Below, in pieces: positions 8,696 to 16,340 of a stretch of DNA of 64,000 nt. Origin of the DNA: Dongia_B soli (GTDB taxonomy: Bacteria; Pseudomonadota; Alphaproteobacteria; Dongiales; Dongiaceae); NCBI RefSeq assembly GCF_034044715.1, contig NZ_JAXCLW010000007.1, forward strand, positions 166,830 to 230,829. Reading direction: 5' to 3'. Under the pieces are notes generated by a model. That model worked only from the letters and a program-made list of their open reading frames with translations, did not search any database and had not been told where the DNA came from. How positions within the stretch are numbered: position 1 is the stretch's first letter; each line of letters opens with the position of its first letter. The position numbers and the translations under genes were made by a program.

Positions 8696-8884
8696 ATGCC
8701 AGCCAAATCCAAAGCACAGCAAAAGGCCGCAGGCGCGGCCCTGGCCGCCAAGCGCGGCGATATCAAAAAAAGCGAACTTCGGGGCGCTTCAAAGTCGATG
8801 GCCAGCTCAATGAGCGAGAAAGAATTGCACGACATGGCTTCGACCAAACGCAAGGGTAAACCGACTCACAGCTCCCGCAGCTGA
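8696..8884 (+). CDS. DUF3008-family small protein
   Basis: A 62-residue, Lys/Ala/Ser-rich protein beginning MPAKSKAQQKAAGAALAAKRG and containing SMSEKELHDMASTKRKGKP, the pattern of the DUF3008 family. The function is not known. Members are short, basic and often encoded in stress-related accessory loci. TTGAGGAGG precedes the ATG at 8696. It is immediately downstream of the CBS gene and is followed at once by a terminator, so the CBS-DUF3008 pair is probably one short transcript. Confidence 0.85.
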   Translation: MPAKSKAQQKAAGAALAAKRGDIKKSELRGASKSMASSMSEKELHDMASTKRKGKPTHSSRS

Positions 8885-8894
8885 CCTCTGATCA

Positions 8895-8932
8895 AGCCCC
8901 TCGGTGCTGACCTGCGCCGAGGGGCCCTTTCG
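8895..8932 (+). terminator. Rho-independent terminator after the DUF3008 gene
   Basis: CCCCTCGG (8897-8904) pairs with CCGAGGGG (8917-8924) around a 12-nt loop, followed by CCCTTT. It lies 12 nt past the DUF3008 stop. Confidence 0.75.
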
Positions 8933-9073
8933 CCTATTACGTCTCTATCCGCGATTGCAGTTGGCACGTCCTTGCGCTAAAACCTGCCGCCCGTTTCCCA
9001 TCCTTTTCACTCTCAGCGACGCCGTGATCTTCGAGGCCGTGGCCTTTGCCTGAGCGTTTCAGCGGACGAGACC

Positions 9074-10342
9074 ATGCGCGCACGCCATTGCGGACTTGAC
9101 TTCGGCACGTCGAACTCGACGCTCGGTTTCCGCACCGGGGCCGGCTATGCGATGTGCCCCTTGGATGGCGATAGCCCGACATTGCCCAGCGCCGTCTTCT
9201 TCGATTACGAGGAGGACCGCGTGCAATTCGGCCGGGGTGGCATTGCCGCTTACATTACCGGTGTCGAAGGCCGCTTGCTCCGTGCCTTGAAAAGCGTGCT
9301 GGGCAGCCAGTTGATCGGGGAAACGACGTTGATCGGCCGCAAGCGGGTGCCGATGCGGGCCATCATCGGCATGTTCCTGCGTCAGATGAAGAAGCTGGCG
9401 GAACAGCGCCTGGGCCACGAGATCGACAATGTCGTCCTTGGCCGCCCGGTTCGGTTTGTCGATGAGGATGACATGGCGGATCGGCGGGCGGAAGAGGAAC
9501 TCGTCGGCATTGCCAAGGAGCAGGGCTTCAGGCATGTCGCCACCCAGCTGGAGCCGATTGCCGCCGCTTTAGCCTATGAGCAGTCCTTGTCGCAGGAGGA
9601 ATTATCACTGATCGTCGATCTTGGCGGCGGCACGTCCGACTTCGTGATTGCGCGCCTGTCGCCCGAAGGCGCGCAGCGCAGCGATCGCTCCGGCGATATT
9701 CTCGGCCGCAGCGGCGTTCATGTCGGCGGTACTGATTTCGATTGCAGCCTCAGCATTGCGCAGGCGATGCCGCATCTCGGTTATCATGCGCTGATCGGAC
9801 CCAAGCGTTTACCGATGCCGTCGCATCTTTTTCACGACCTGGCGACCTGGCACAAAATCCCTTTTCTCTATACGCCGCAGAACATCTCTTATCTGCGATC
9901 CATCATCGATGATAGCGATCAGCCGGCACGGCTTGAGCGGCTGTTGCACCTGCTGAGCAAGCGTCAGGGGCACCAATTGGCGGGCGAGGTCGAGGCGGCC
10001 AAGATTGCCTTGTCGGACGCGATGGAGGCAATTCTGCATTTGCCGCGCGATCCGGAGGCGGCACTGCCCGATGCAGCCTTCACCGTCACGCGGGCGGATC
10101 TGGACGAAGCAGTCAGCCGCGACACCGGCAGGATTATCGCTGCGATCGACCGCTGCTGCCGCGAAGCGGCGGTTAACCCTGCACATCTTCAATCGGTTTT
10201 CCTGACCGGCGGCTCGACCGGCATTCCCTCGGTACGCCGCCGCATCCTCGAGCATGTGGCGAATGCCCGTCCGGTCGCCGGAGATATGTTCGGCAGCGTC
10301 GGCCTCGGCCTCGCCATCGATGCGGATCGCCGCTTCGGCTAG
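9074..10342 (+). CDS. Hsp70-family (YegD-like) chaperone
   Basis: A 422-residue Hsp70-type ATPase. The phosphate-1 motif CGLDFGTSNSTLG is at the N-terminus, phosphate-2 IVDLGGGTSDFVIA at about residues 178-191, and the adenosine motif VFLTGGSTGIPSVRR near 375-390. It ends soon after the nucleotide-binding domain and lacks the substrate-binding and lid domains of DnaK, which matches YegD proteins. The clients of this subfamily are not established. It stands alone: a terminator lies upstream and the next gene converges on it with a 4-bp overlap of ends. Confidence 0.92.
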   Translation: MRARHCGLDFGTSNSTLGFRTGAGYAMCPLDGDSPTLPSAVFFDYEEDRVQFGRGGIAAYITGVEGRLLRALKSVLGSQLIGETTLIGRKRVPMRAIIGMFLRQMKKLAEQRLGHEIDNVVLGRPVRFVDEDDMADRRAEEELVGIAKEQGFRHVATQLEPIAAALAYEQSLSQEELSLIVDLGGGTSDFVIARLSPEGAQRSDRSGDILGRSGVHVGGTDFDCSLSIAQAMPHLGYHALIGPKRLPMPSHLFHDLATWHKIPFLYTPQNISYLRSIIDDSDQPARLERLLHLLSKRQGHQLAGEVEAAKIALSDAMEAILHLPRDPEAALPDAAFTVTRADLDEAVSRDTGRIIAAIDRCCREAAVNPAHLQSVFLTGGSTGIPSVRRRILEHVANARPVAGDMFGSVGLGLAIDADRRFG

Positions 10343-11814
10343 ATCAGGCCTAATGCATTTCGCACCAGCAGGTCGATCTCATCTACCATATGCAAGGCGC
10401 GGCGCAGCCGTTCCTTGTCGATGGAAACCAGACGCTTGATTTCGACATTGCTGCTGGGGGCGATGCCGATCTCATGATCGGCCAATTGCTGGTCGAGGAT
10501 GAGGCCAAGGATCAGGCTGAAGGCATCCTCGATCCGCGCAAGATCGTCATCCGAGACAAGCTGCACAGCGGCGGCAGCGCGCCAGCGATTCAGGGTACTC
10601 GTGGTGGCGAGGCCGAGTTCCAAAGCGAGCACGCGCGCCCCAGCCACCAGCGGCTGCAACCCGTGGGCTTTGAGATCGACCCGCCCGTCGCGTGTCCTAA
10701 ATTTGCCGAGCAAGCCCAGCGCCGATCCTTTGCGCCTTATGCCTTTTGCCAGCAACGCATGGAAGACGCGATGACCACGCGCGCTGGTGATCGCTTCCGC
10801 ACGCAACGAAGCAGCCAGGTGGAACTCGCCGGCGACGGGCCGGAAATCGTAGAAGATATCGGCATTTAGCAAAGCTTCAGGCGTTGCCGCCTCCAGCCAG
10901 GCCGCGATGCATTTGCGCCAGCCCTTGGCATTGTGGCGCAGGTCGCGCTTCGCTGCCATGACGCCGCCACGGCAATAGGGCAGGCCGGCCACGTCCAGCA
11001 GATCGGCGACGCGCTGCCCGAGTTCGGCGAACCAAGGATGATCGTCATCTTCGCCGTCGTGGATGAGCGCATTGTCTTGATCCGCCGCCAGCAGGCTTTC
11101 GCCGCGCCCTGCCGATCCCAGGATCAGCAGGCACCAACGCGCCGGCGCCTCGCCCCTGCCGGCAGCAGTCATCTCTTTCACCGCAAGATCGGCGGCCCGG
11201 GCCGTCAGGTCGCAATAGGCGGTGCCGATGACATTGGCGATCTGTTCCGGCCGCAATTGTTCGCGGCGCAGGGCAGCCGCGAGATGCGGCAAGTAGGCAT
11301 TGGCCTGGAGCAGATCATCCGAGGAATTTGCATCCGCGATATCGTTCTGCAGGGCGAGCGCATCTTCCGCCCGCTGCCGCAAGACGCTCGAGAGATGAAG
11401 GATACCGACGAGCCTCCCATCGACCGGATCGGTGACAGCGAGGTGGCGGATGCTCCGCCGGTTCATGCGGGCGATGGCAGCGTAAAGATAAGCGTCGGGC
11501 GGCAGGGACACGACCGGTGCGGACATGATATCGGAGACGGATTTCCCCAGGATCTCGGCGCGGTCCGCTGCCAAGGCCTGGATAATGTCGTATTCGGTGA
11601 CGATGCCGACCGGGCGATGATGTGCACCGAGTACGATCAGGCAAGAGGATTTCAGCCGCGCCATCTCGGCAATGGCGGCATCGACCGTTTCCGTCGGCGC
11701 GATCGCTGCTGTCGGTACCGTCATGATCTCGCCAAGCCGGCGCTGAAAGGGGTAGAGGTCGATGCGGGAGGGGATCGAAGCCGGCATGCGAGCGTTCTCA
11801 AAGATCGTAAGCAT
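10339..11814 (-). CDS. CBS-domain and DUF294 nucleotidyltransferase-like protein
   Basis: A 491-residue signalling protein. Two CBS domains occupy about residues 25-150 (SCLIVLGAHHRPVGIVTEYDI and LVGILHLSSVL). The DUF294 putative nucleotidyltransferase domain follows with the GSAGRGESLLAADQDNAL motif (G-S-x-G-R-x-E plus D-x-D), and a helical substrate-binding domain forms the C-terminus. The start at 11814 overlaps the exonuclease gene by 17 nt; ATG 11787 is an alternative that would leave a 10-nt gap. This domain pair normally travels with a DnaQ-like exonuclease and often with a sodium/acetate-type symporter. Only the exonuclease is present here. Confidence 0.88.
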   Translation of the reverse strand: MLTIFENARMPASIPSRIDLYPFQRRLGEIMTVPTAAIAPTETVDAAIAEMARLKSSCLIVLGAHHRPVGIVTEYDIIQALAADRAEILGKSVSDIMSAPVVSLPPDAYLYAAIARMNRRSIRHLAVTDPVDGRLVGILHLSSVLRQRAEDALALQNDIADANSSDDLLQANAYLPHLAAALRREQLRPEQIANVIGTAYCDLTARAADLAVKEMTAAGRGEAPARWCLLILGSAGRGESLLAADQDNALIHDGEDDDHPWFAELGQRVADLLDVAGLPYCRGGVMAAKRDLRHNAKGWRKCIAAWLEAATPEALLNADIFYDFRPVAGEFHLAASLRAEAITSARGHRVFHALLAKGIRRKGSALGLLGKFRTRDGRVDLKAHGLQPLVAGARVLALELGLATTSTLNRWRAAAAVQLVSDDDLARIEDAFSLILGLILDQQLADHEIGIAPSSNVEIKRLVSIDKERLRRALHMVDEIDLLVRNALGLI

Positions 11815-12592
11815 CGCTGTTCAGATCGCGATGCCGCCGCCGCAACCGGGCCAGTGCCGCAGCGCTTGCTTCCTCGGCGCGGCCCAGGGTCAGTATGTCG
11901 CGGGCCGCCAGATGCGGTAGCAGCCGATAATAAAGATCGAGCGCGATCAAGGCATCACCCCGGGCGGTATGACGGCCGATGAGGGAAATCCGCAGCCGCT
12001 TCGCCACATGGTCGAGGCTGAGCGTTTCAGCTTGGGGGTAAAGAGCGGCGAACAGCAGCATCGTGTCGAGCAAAGGCGGCATTTGCCAGTCGCGGCCGGC
12101 ACGCCGCATTTCATGATGCAAGAGGGCGGCATCGAAATGTATGTTATGGCCAAGCAGGACATAACCGCCGAGCCGCTTTTCCAGCATGCCGGCAAGATCG
12201 ACGAAATGCGGCGCGTTGCGTACGTGGCGATCGGTGATGCCGTGAATGCGTGTGACGTTCGAGGGAATGGCACGGCGCGGATTGACCAGCATATCCAGCA
12301 TCAGGCCAAGATGCAGCCGTCCGCTGCTGAGATTGACCGCCGCAATCGAGACGATTCGATCGTGTTGCGGATCGATGCCCGTTGCTTCCGTATCCAGCGA
12401 GAGAATGGGCAGATCGACCAAGGGTGTCTGCCGGTCATAGGTGGTGAGAGGCGGTAGTTCTCTCGTTCCAGCCACCGGCCAGCGCGAGCGCCGATACCGG
12501 CGTTGGGTGAGGGCAAGGCCGACCGCATAGATACGGAGCAAGGGATGCAGCGGCTGCTTGGCATAACCCGGGATCGGCCGGGGCGCTTTCAT
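11798..12592 (-). CDS. DnaQ-like (DEDDh) 3'-5' exonuclease
   Basis: A 264-residue exonuclease of the DEDDh superfamily. The Exo I motif LSLDTEATG is at about residues 64-72, Exo II is LLGHNIHFDAALL, and Exo III is HTARGDALIALDLYY with the catalytic His and Asp. An N-terminal extension of about 60 residues precedes the domain. Its ATGA start overlaps the stop of the upstream hydrolase gene, and its end overlaps the DUF294 gene, so all three are translationally coupled. The pairing with CBS-DUF294 suggests a shared nucleotide-handling or signalling role rather than replication proofreading. Confidence 0.88.
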   Translation of the reverse strand: MKAPRPIPGYAKQPLHPLLRIYAVGLALTQRRYRRSRWPVAGTRELPPLTTYDRQTPLVDLPILSLDTEATGIDPQHDRIVSIAAVNLSSGRLHLGLMLDMLVNPRRAIPSNVTRIHGITDRHVRNAPHFVDLAGMLEKRLGGYVLLGHNIHFDAALLHHEMRRAGRDWQMPPLLDTMLLFAALYPQAETLSLDHVAKRLRISLIGRHTARGDALIALDLYYRLLPHLAARDILTLGRAEEASAAALARLRRRHRDLNSDAYDL

Positions 12593-13461
12593 GCGCAGCC
12601 CTGCACCAGGTTGATGAGCATCGGTGCGAGCGTGCCGTCGTCATGCGCCAGATTGCGGATGACCGAATAGTGATGAGTCTCCGGCAGGATCAACAGTTGC
12701 GCTGTCCGGCCTTCTTGCCGCAGCTTGTCGTAATAGGCCTGGGATTGCGCGACCCAAAGAGGGGGCTCATCGCCACCGACCGCGACCACGCAATGGGCGT
12801 CGCTGCGTATCGGCAAGGCGAGCGGGCTGAGGCCGGGAATGTCCGCCGCCTGCAAACGGATATCTTCCTGGACCGGCAGGCGTGGGATCGGCGTCAAATC
12901 ATAAAGGCCGCTGATCAGCATAGCGCTCTTGATCTGCATCTGCGGGAATCCGTCGGCCTGCCAGTCATGGCTCAACATCATCGCGGCAAGATGGGCGCCG
13001 GCGGAATTGCCGGCAATGTGGAATGAGCCGGGATCGCCATTGAAGGTGCCGGCGTTCTCATAAGCCCAGCGCAAGGCGAAGGCGGTCTGGGCTACCACGG
13101 TGCTCAGGCTGACAGCGGGGCAGAGATCGTAATTGGGCAGCACGACGCTGATGCCCCGGGCTTGCAAGGGGCCGGCAACATAGCCGTAAACCTCTTTGGA
13201 CAAAGCGCGCCAATAGCCACCGTGAATGAAAACGAGGACCGGGCTGCCCGGGTCTTCCGCCGGATAGATATCGGCCACCTGCCGCGGCCCGGGACCATAA
13301 CGCCGGTTTTCAATAACCGTGATGCGTTCCTTCAGCTCGGCCGTCAGACGCCGGTCGCCTGCCAGCCAGGTTTCCGCATCGGGCACGACTTCGCGCGGCA
13401 TCATCTGCGCCGCCAGATCGAGGTCGCTATACCGGCTGAAATCGAGATTTTTCTTGGTCAT
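12589..13461 (-). CDS. Alpha/beta hydrolase, arylformamidase-like
   Basis: A 290-residue alpha/beta hydrolase. The oxyanion-hole motif VFIHGGYWRAL and the nucleophile elbow IAGNSAGAHLAA are clear, and a candidate catalytic His lies in LPETHHYSVI near the C-terminus. The HGGYW type resembles kynurenine formamidases and carbamate or esterase relatives, but no kynurenine-pathway gene is nearby, so the substrate is open. It is the first gene of a minus-strand operon whose second gene starts within its stop codon (ATGA overlap). Confidence 0.85.
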   Translation of the reverse strand: MTKKNLDFSRYSDLDLAAQMMPREVVPDAETWLAGDRRLTAELKERITVIENRRYGPGPRQVADIYPAEDPGSPVLVFIHGGYWRALSKEVYGYVAGPLQARGISVVLPNYDLCPAVSLSTVVAQTAFALRWAYENAGTFNGDPGSFHIAGNSAGAHLAAMMLSHDWQADGFPQMQIKSAMLISGLYDLTPIPRLPVQEDIRLQAADIPGLSPLALPIRSDAHCVVAVGGDEPPLWVAQSQAYYDKLRQEGRTAQLLILPETHHYSVIRNLAHDDGTLAPMLINLVQGCA

Positions 13462-13584
13462 TCGATTCCTCTCGGTAAAGATGGTTGCGGCCCGCTTGGA
13501 AAAAGTCCAGGATTTCCGCGGTTCTCCGTTGCGGTATCCCAGTACGGTATTCCTAAGTTATTGAAGTAAATATATATAATTTAA

Positions 13585-13613
13585 TTGACGGCATTATTTC
13601 ATTTCTCTATATC
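13585..13613 (+). promoter_or_regulatory. Putative sigma-70 promoter of rplM-rpsI
   Basis: TTGACG (13585-13590) and TATATC (13608-13613) are separated by exactly 17 bp. They are preceded by a strikingly AT-rich stretch (13552-13584) that could act as an UP element. Transcription would begin about 55 nt before rplM. This is one of the clearest promoters in the window. Confidence 0.65.
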
Positions 13614-13676
13614 CAGGGCCGATCGCCGGTGCCCATTTGGGCGGCCGATATACCCGGAGCAGTAAAGCGAGCAATC

Positions 13677-14141
13677 ATGAAGACTTATTCCGCTAAGCCG
13701 TCCGAGGTGGTGAAGAAGTGGGTCGTGGTCGATGCCGAAGGCGTCGTTCTCGGCCGTCTGGCGTCAATCATCGCCAACCACCTTCGTGGCAAGCATAAGC
13801 CAAGCTACACGCCGCATGTCGATTGCGGCGACAACATCATCGTTATCAATGCCGCCAAGGTGCACGTCACCGGCAATAAGCTCGAGGACAAGGTGTTCTA
13901 CTATCACACCGGTCATCCCGGCGGCATCAAGGAACGCGTCTGGGGCAAGATCCTGGGCGGCGCTCATCCCGAACGCCTGATCATCAAGGCGGTGGAACGT
14001 ATGGTTCCGCGTGGTCCGCTCGGCCGGCAGCAGATGAAGAATCTGCGCGTCTATGCCGGTGCCGATCATCCGCATGAAGCGCAACAGCCGGAAGTGCTGG
14101 ATGTCGCGGCCATGAACCCGAAGAACAAGCGGAGCGCCTAA
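13677..14141 (+). CDS. rplM: 50S ribosomal protein L13
   Basis: A 154-residue large-subunit ribosomal protein, an early assembly factor. The sequence begins MKTYSAKPSEVVKKW and shows WVVVDAEGVVLGRLAS, HVDCGDNIIVINA and the L13 signature GMVPRGPLG-like VERMVPRGPLGRQQMKNLRVY. I use the ATG at 13677, which gives the usual length; an upstream in-frame ATG at 13629 would add an unrelated leader that overlaps the promoter region. rpsI starts 1 nt after the stop codon, the universal rplM-rpsI pair. Confidence 0.99.
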   Translation: MKTYSAKPSEVVKKWVVVDAEGVVLGRLASIIANHLRGKHKPSYTPHVDCGDNIIVINAAKVHVTGNKLEDKVFYYHTGHPGGIKERVWGKILGGAHPERLIIKAVERMVPRGPLGRQQMKNLRVYAGADHPHEAQQPEVLDVAAMNPKNKRSA

Positions 14142-14142
14142 G

Positions 14143-14646
14143 ATGAGCAATGAAACCCAGCGCCTGACGGATCTGAAGGATCTCGGCGCCGCCACCAAGG
14201 GCGCCACTGCCGCTTCCGCCGAAGCCAGGGCCCCGAAGCACGAGCGCAAGGTGGACGCTCAGGGTCGTGCCTATGCGACCGGCAAGCGTAAGGACGCTAT
14301 CGCCCGCGTCTGGATTAAGCCGGGCAGCGGCAAGGTCACCGTCAATGGCCGCGACGTGGCGCAGTATTTCGCCCGCCCCGTGCTGCGCATGGTGGTCAAT
14401 CAGCCCTTCGGCATCGTCAACCGCGTCGGCCAGTTCGACGTCGTCGTGACGGTGACCGGTGGCGGTCTCTCCGGCCAGGCCGGTGCGGTCCGTCACGGCA
14501 TCAGCAAGGCGCTGACCTATTTCGAACCGGAACTGCGTCCCGCTCTGAAGCATGAGGGCTTCCTGACCCGCGACAGCCGTACCGTCGAGCGTAAGAAGTA
14601 CGGCCGCGCGAAAGCCCGCCGCAGCTTCCAGTTCTCCAAGCGCTAA
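14143..14646 (+). CDS. rpsI: 30S ribosomal protein S9
   Basis: A 167-residue small-subunit protein whose C-terminal tail reaches the P-site tRNA. The S9 core starts at YATGKRKDAIARVWIKPG (about residue 44), with GLSGQAGAVRHGISKAL and the basic C-terminus KARRSFQFSKR. The roughly 40-residue Ala/Lys-rich N-terminal extension is usual in alphaproteobacterial S9. It is co-transcribed with rplM and followed by a strong terminator. Confidence 0.99.
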   Translation: MSNETQRLTDLKDLGAATKGATAASAEARAPKHERKVDAQGRAYATGKRKDAIARVWIKPGSGKVTVNGRDVAQYFARPVLRMVVNQPFGIVNRVGQFDVVVTVTGGGLSGQAGAVRHGISKALTYFEPELRPALKHEGFLTRDSRTVERKKYGRAKARRSFQFSKR

Positions 14647-14669
14647 GCGCAACGGTCTGCCGGAATGGC

Positions 14670-14703
14670 AAAAGGGGTGCGCAACGCGCACCCCTTTTTC
14701 TTT
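14670..14703 (+). terminator. Rho-independent terminator of rplM-rpsI
   Basis: AAGGGGTGCG pairs with CGCACCCCTT around a short loop (14672-14697) and is followed by a T-run, 25 nt after the rpsI stop. Confidence 0.9.
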
Positions 14704-14743
14704 GTCGAGCGTTTATTGCTGCCTTTTCGTTACCGACTTTTCT

Positions 14744-14773
14744 TTGCACCGGCCGGCCGCGCTTTCATATAGT
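14744..14773 (+). promoter_or_regulatory. Putative sigma-70 promoter of argC
   Basis: TTGCAC (14744-14749) and TATAGT (14768-14773) are spaced 18 bp apart, ending 27 bp before the argC ATG. It lies between the rpsI terminator and argC, where a promoter is required. Confidence 0.55.
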
Positions 14774-14800
14774 GACGCTGTCCGCAGTAAGGAGTATCCG

Positions 14801-15712
14801 ATGGCCAAAATCTTCATCGACGGCGAAGCCGGCACGACCGGCCTTGGCATCCGCGAGCGCCTGCTGCCGGTTGCCGGCATCGAGCTGCGCAGCCTGACCG
14901 GCGACAGCCGCAAGGATCCGGCCGCGCGCCGCGCCATGATGACCGAGGTCGATCTGGTGGTGCTCTGCCTGCCCGATGACGCCGCCAAGGAATCCGTTGC
15001 CCTGGCGGCCCAGCTTGGAAATGATGCGCCGAAGATTTTGGATGCCAGCACGGCCCATCGCGTGGCGCCCGGCTGGGTCTATGGCTTTCCCGAATTGGAA
15101 CGCGGGCATGCCGAGCGCATCGCCGCCGCGCAACATGTCTCCAATCCTGGCTGCTATCCGACCGGCGCTGTCGCCTTGCTGCGGCCGCTGATCGATGCCG
15201 GCTTCATCGCCGAAGACCACCCGGTCACCATCAATGCGGTCAGCGGCTATTCCGGCGGTGGCAAGTCGATGATCGAGGCGCATGAGCGCGATCACGGCCC
15301 GGCCTTCGAGCTTTACGGTCTCGGCCTGGAGCACAAGCATGTGCCCGAGCTGATCGCTTATGGCAAGCTCACCCGGCGGCCGATTTTCGTGCCGTCGGTG
15401 GGGCATTTCCGCCAGGGCATGCTGGTTTCGATTCCGCTGCATCTCGACACCCTGGCGCGGAAAGCATCCATCGCCGATCTGCGCGACGCCTTGCGGCAGC
15501 ATTACGAGAATGCCGCCCTGGTCCGCGTGATCGAGACCGAAGCCAATGGAAAACTGGAACCGCAGGCTCTCAACGATACGGACCAGCTGGAATTGCGCGT
15601 CTTCGGCAATGAGGCGCATCGCCAGGCGGTGCTGGTGGCGCGGCTCGACAATCTCGGCAAGGGCGCCTCGGGCGCTGCCGTGCAGAATATCAAGCTGATG
15701 CTGGGCCTTTAA
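14801..15712 (+). CDS. argC: N-acetyl-gamma-glutamyl-phosphate reductase, type 2
   Basis: A 303-residue NADPH-dependent enzyme of arginine biosynthesis that reduces N-acetylglutamyl phosphate to the semialdehyde. MAKIFIDGEAGTTGLGIRERL is the N-terminal nucleotide-binding region, and the catalytic Cys lies in VSNPGCYPTGAVAL. GYSGGGKSMIE and VPSVGHFRQGM are typical of the shorter type 2 ArgC. The ATG at 14801 follows TAAGGAG; the frame is open further upstream, but that region contains the promoter. rpsI-argC adjacency is familiar in alphaproteobacteria. Confidence 0.97.
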   Translation: MAKIFIDGEAGTTGLGIRERLLPVAGIELRSLTGDSRKDPAARRAMMTEVDLVVLCLPDDAAKESVALAAQLGNDAPKILDASTAHRVAPGWVYGFPELERGHAERIAAAQHVSNPGCYPTGAVALLRPLIDAGFIAEDHPVTINAVSGYSGGGKSMIEAHERDHGPAFELYGLGLEHKHVPELIAYGKLTRRPIFVPSVGHFRQGMLVSIPLHLDTLARKASIADLRDALRQHYENAALVRVIETEANGKLEPQALNDTDQLELRVFGNEAHRQAVLVARLDNLGKGASGAAVQNIKLMLGL

Positions 15713-15729
15713 GACAAACGGAGATCGCC

Positions 15730-16263
15730 ATGCCTGCTTTGATCAGACCGCATCACGGCATATCGCCGCGCATCGCTTCTGATGCCTTCGTGGCCGAGAC
15801 GGCGGTGGTGATCGGTGATGTCGACATCGCAGCCGGCGCGTCGATCTGGTATGGCTGCGTCTTGCGTGGCGACAGCAATTCGATCCGTATCGGTGCGCGC
15901 ACCAATATCCAGGACGGCACGGTCATTCACGTCAATCACGAGCGTGAAGGTGCGAGCGGCACACGCACCGTGATCGGCAGCGGCATCACCGTCGGCCATA
16001 TGGCGCTTCTGCATGCCTGCACCCTTGAAGACGACTGCTTCATCGGCATGAAAGCCTGCGTGATGGATGGCGTGGTGGTGGAAAGCGGCGCCATGGTGGC
16101 GGCCGGCGCTTTGGTCACACCAGGCAAGCGGGTGAAACGCGGCGAGCTCTGGGCCGGCAGCCCGGCCAAGTTCATGCGCAATCTCACCGAAGCCGAAATG
16201 GCCTATTTCGCCTATTCGGCCGATCACTATTGCGAACTGGCCGCTAGTCATCGGTGTGGGTGA
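15730..16263 (+). CDS. Gamma-carbonic-anhydrase-like hexapeptide-repeat protein
   Basis: A 177-residue left-handed beta-helix protein of the gamma-carbonic anhydrase/PaaY family. Hexapeptide turns run from about residue 25 to 130 (VVIGDVDIAAGASIWYG, CTLEDDCFIGMKACVMDG). Histidines in the zinc-ligand positions appear in VIHVNHE and GHMALLHACTL. Families of this type include true carbonic anhydrases and inactive relatives, and the sequence alone does not decide. It starts 17 nt after argC and is probably in the same transcript. Confidence 0.9.
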   Translation: MPALIRPHHGISPRIASDAFVAETAVVIGDVDIAAGASIWYGCVLRGDSNSIRIGARTNIQDGTVIHVNHEREGASGTRTVIGSGITVGHMALLHACTLEDDCFIGMKACVMDGVVVESGAMVAAGALVTPGKRVKRGELWAGSPAKFMRNLTEAEMAYFAYSADHYCELAASHRCG

Positions 16264-16340
16264 CAACCTTGTTTGTTGTCGGCGCTGTGTAATGATTATC
16301 GCTGCTGGCGCGAGCGATTGCGCTTAGTCGTAGCTTCCAG

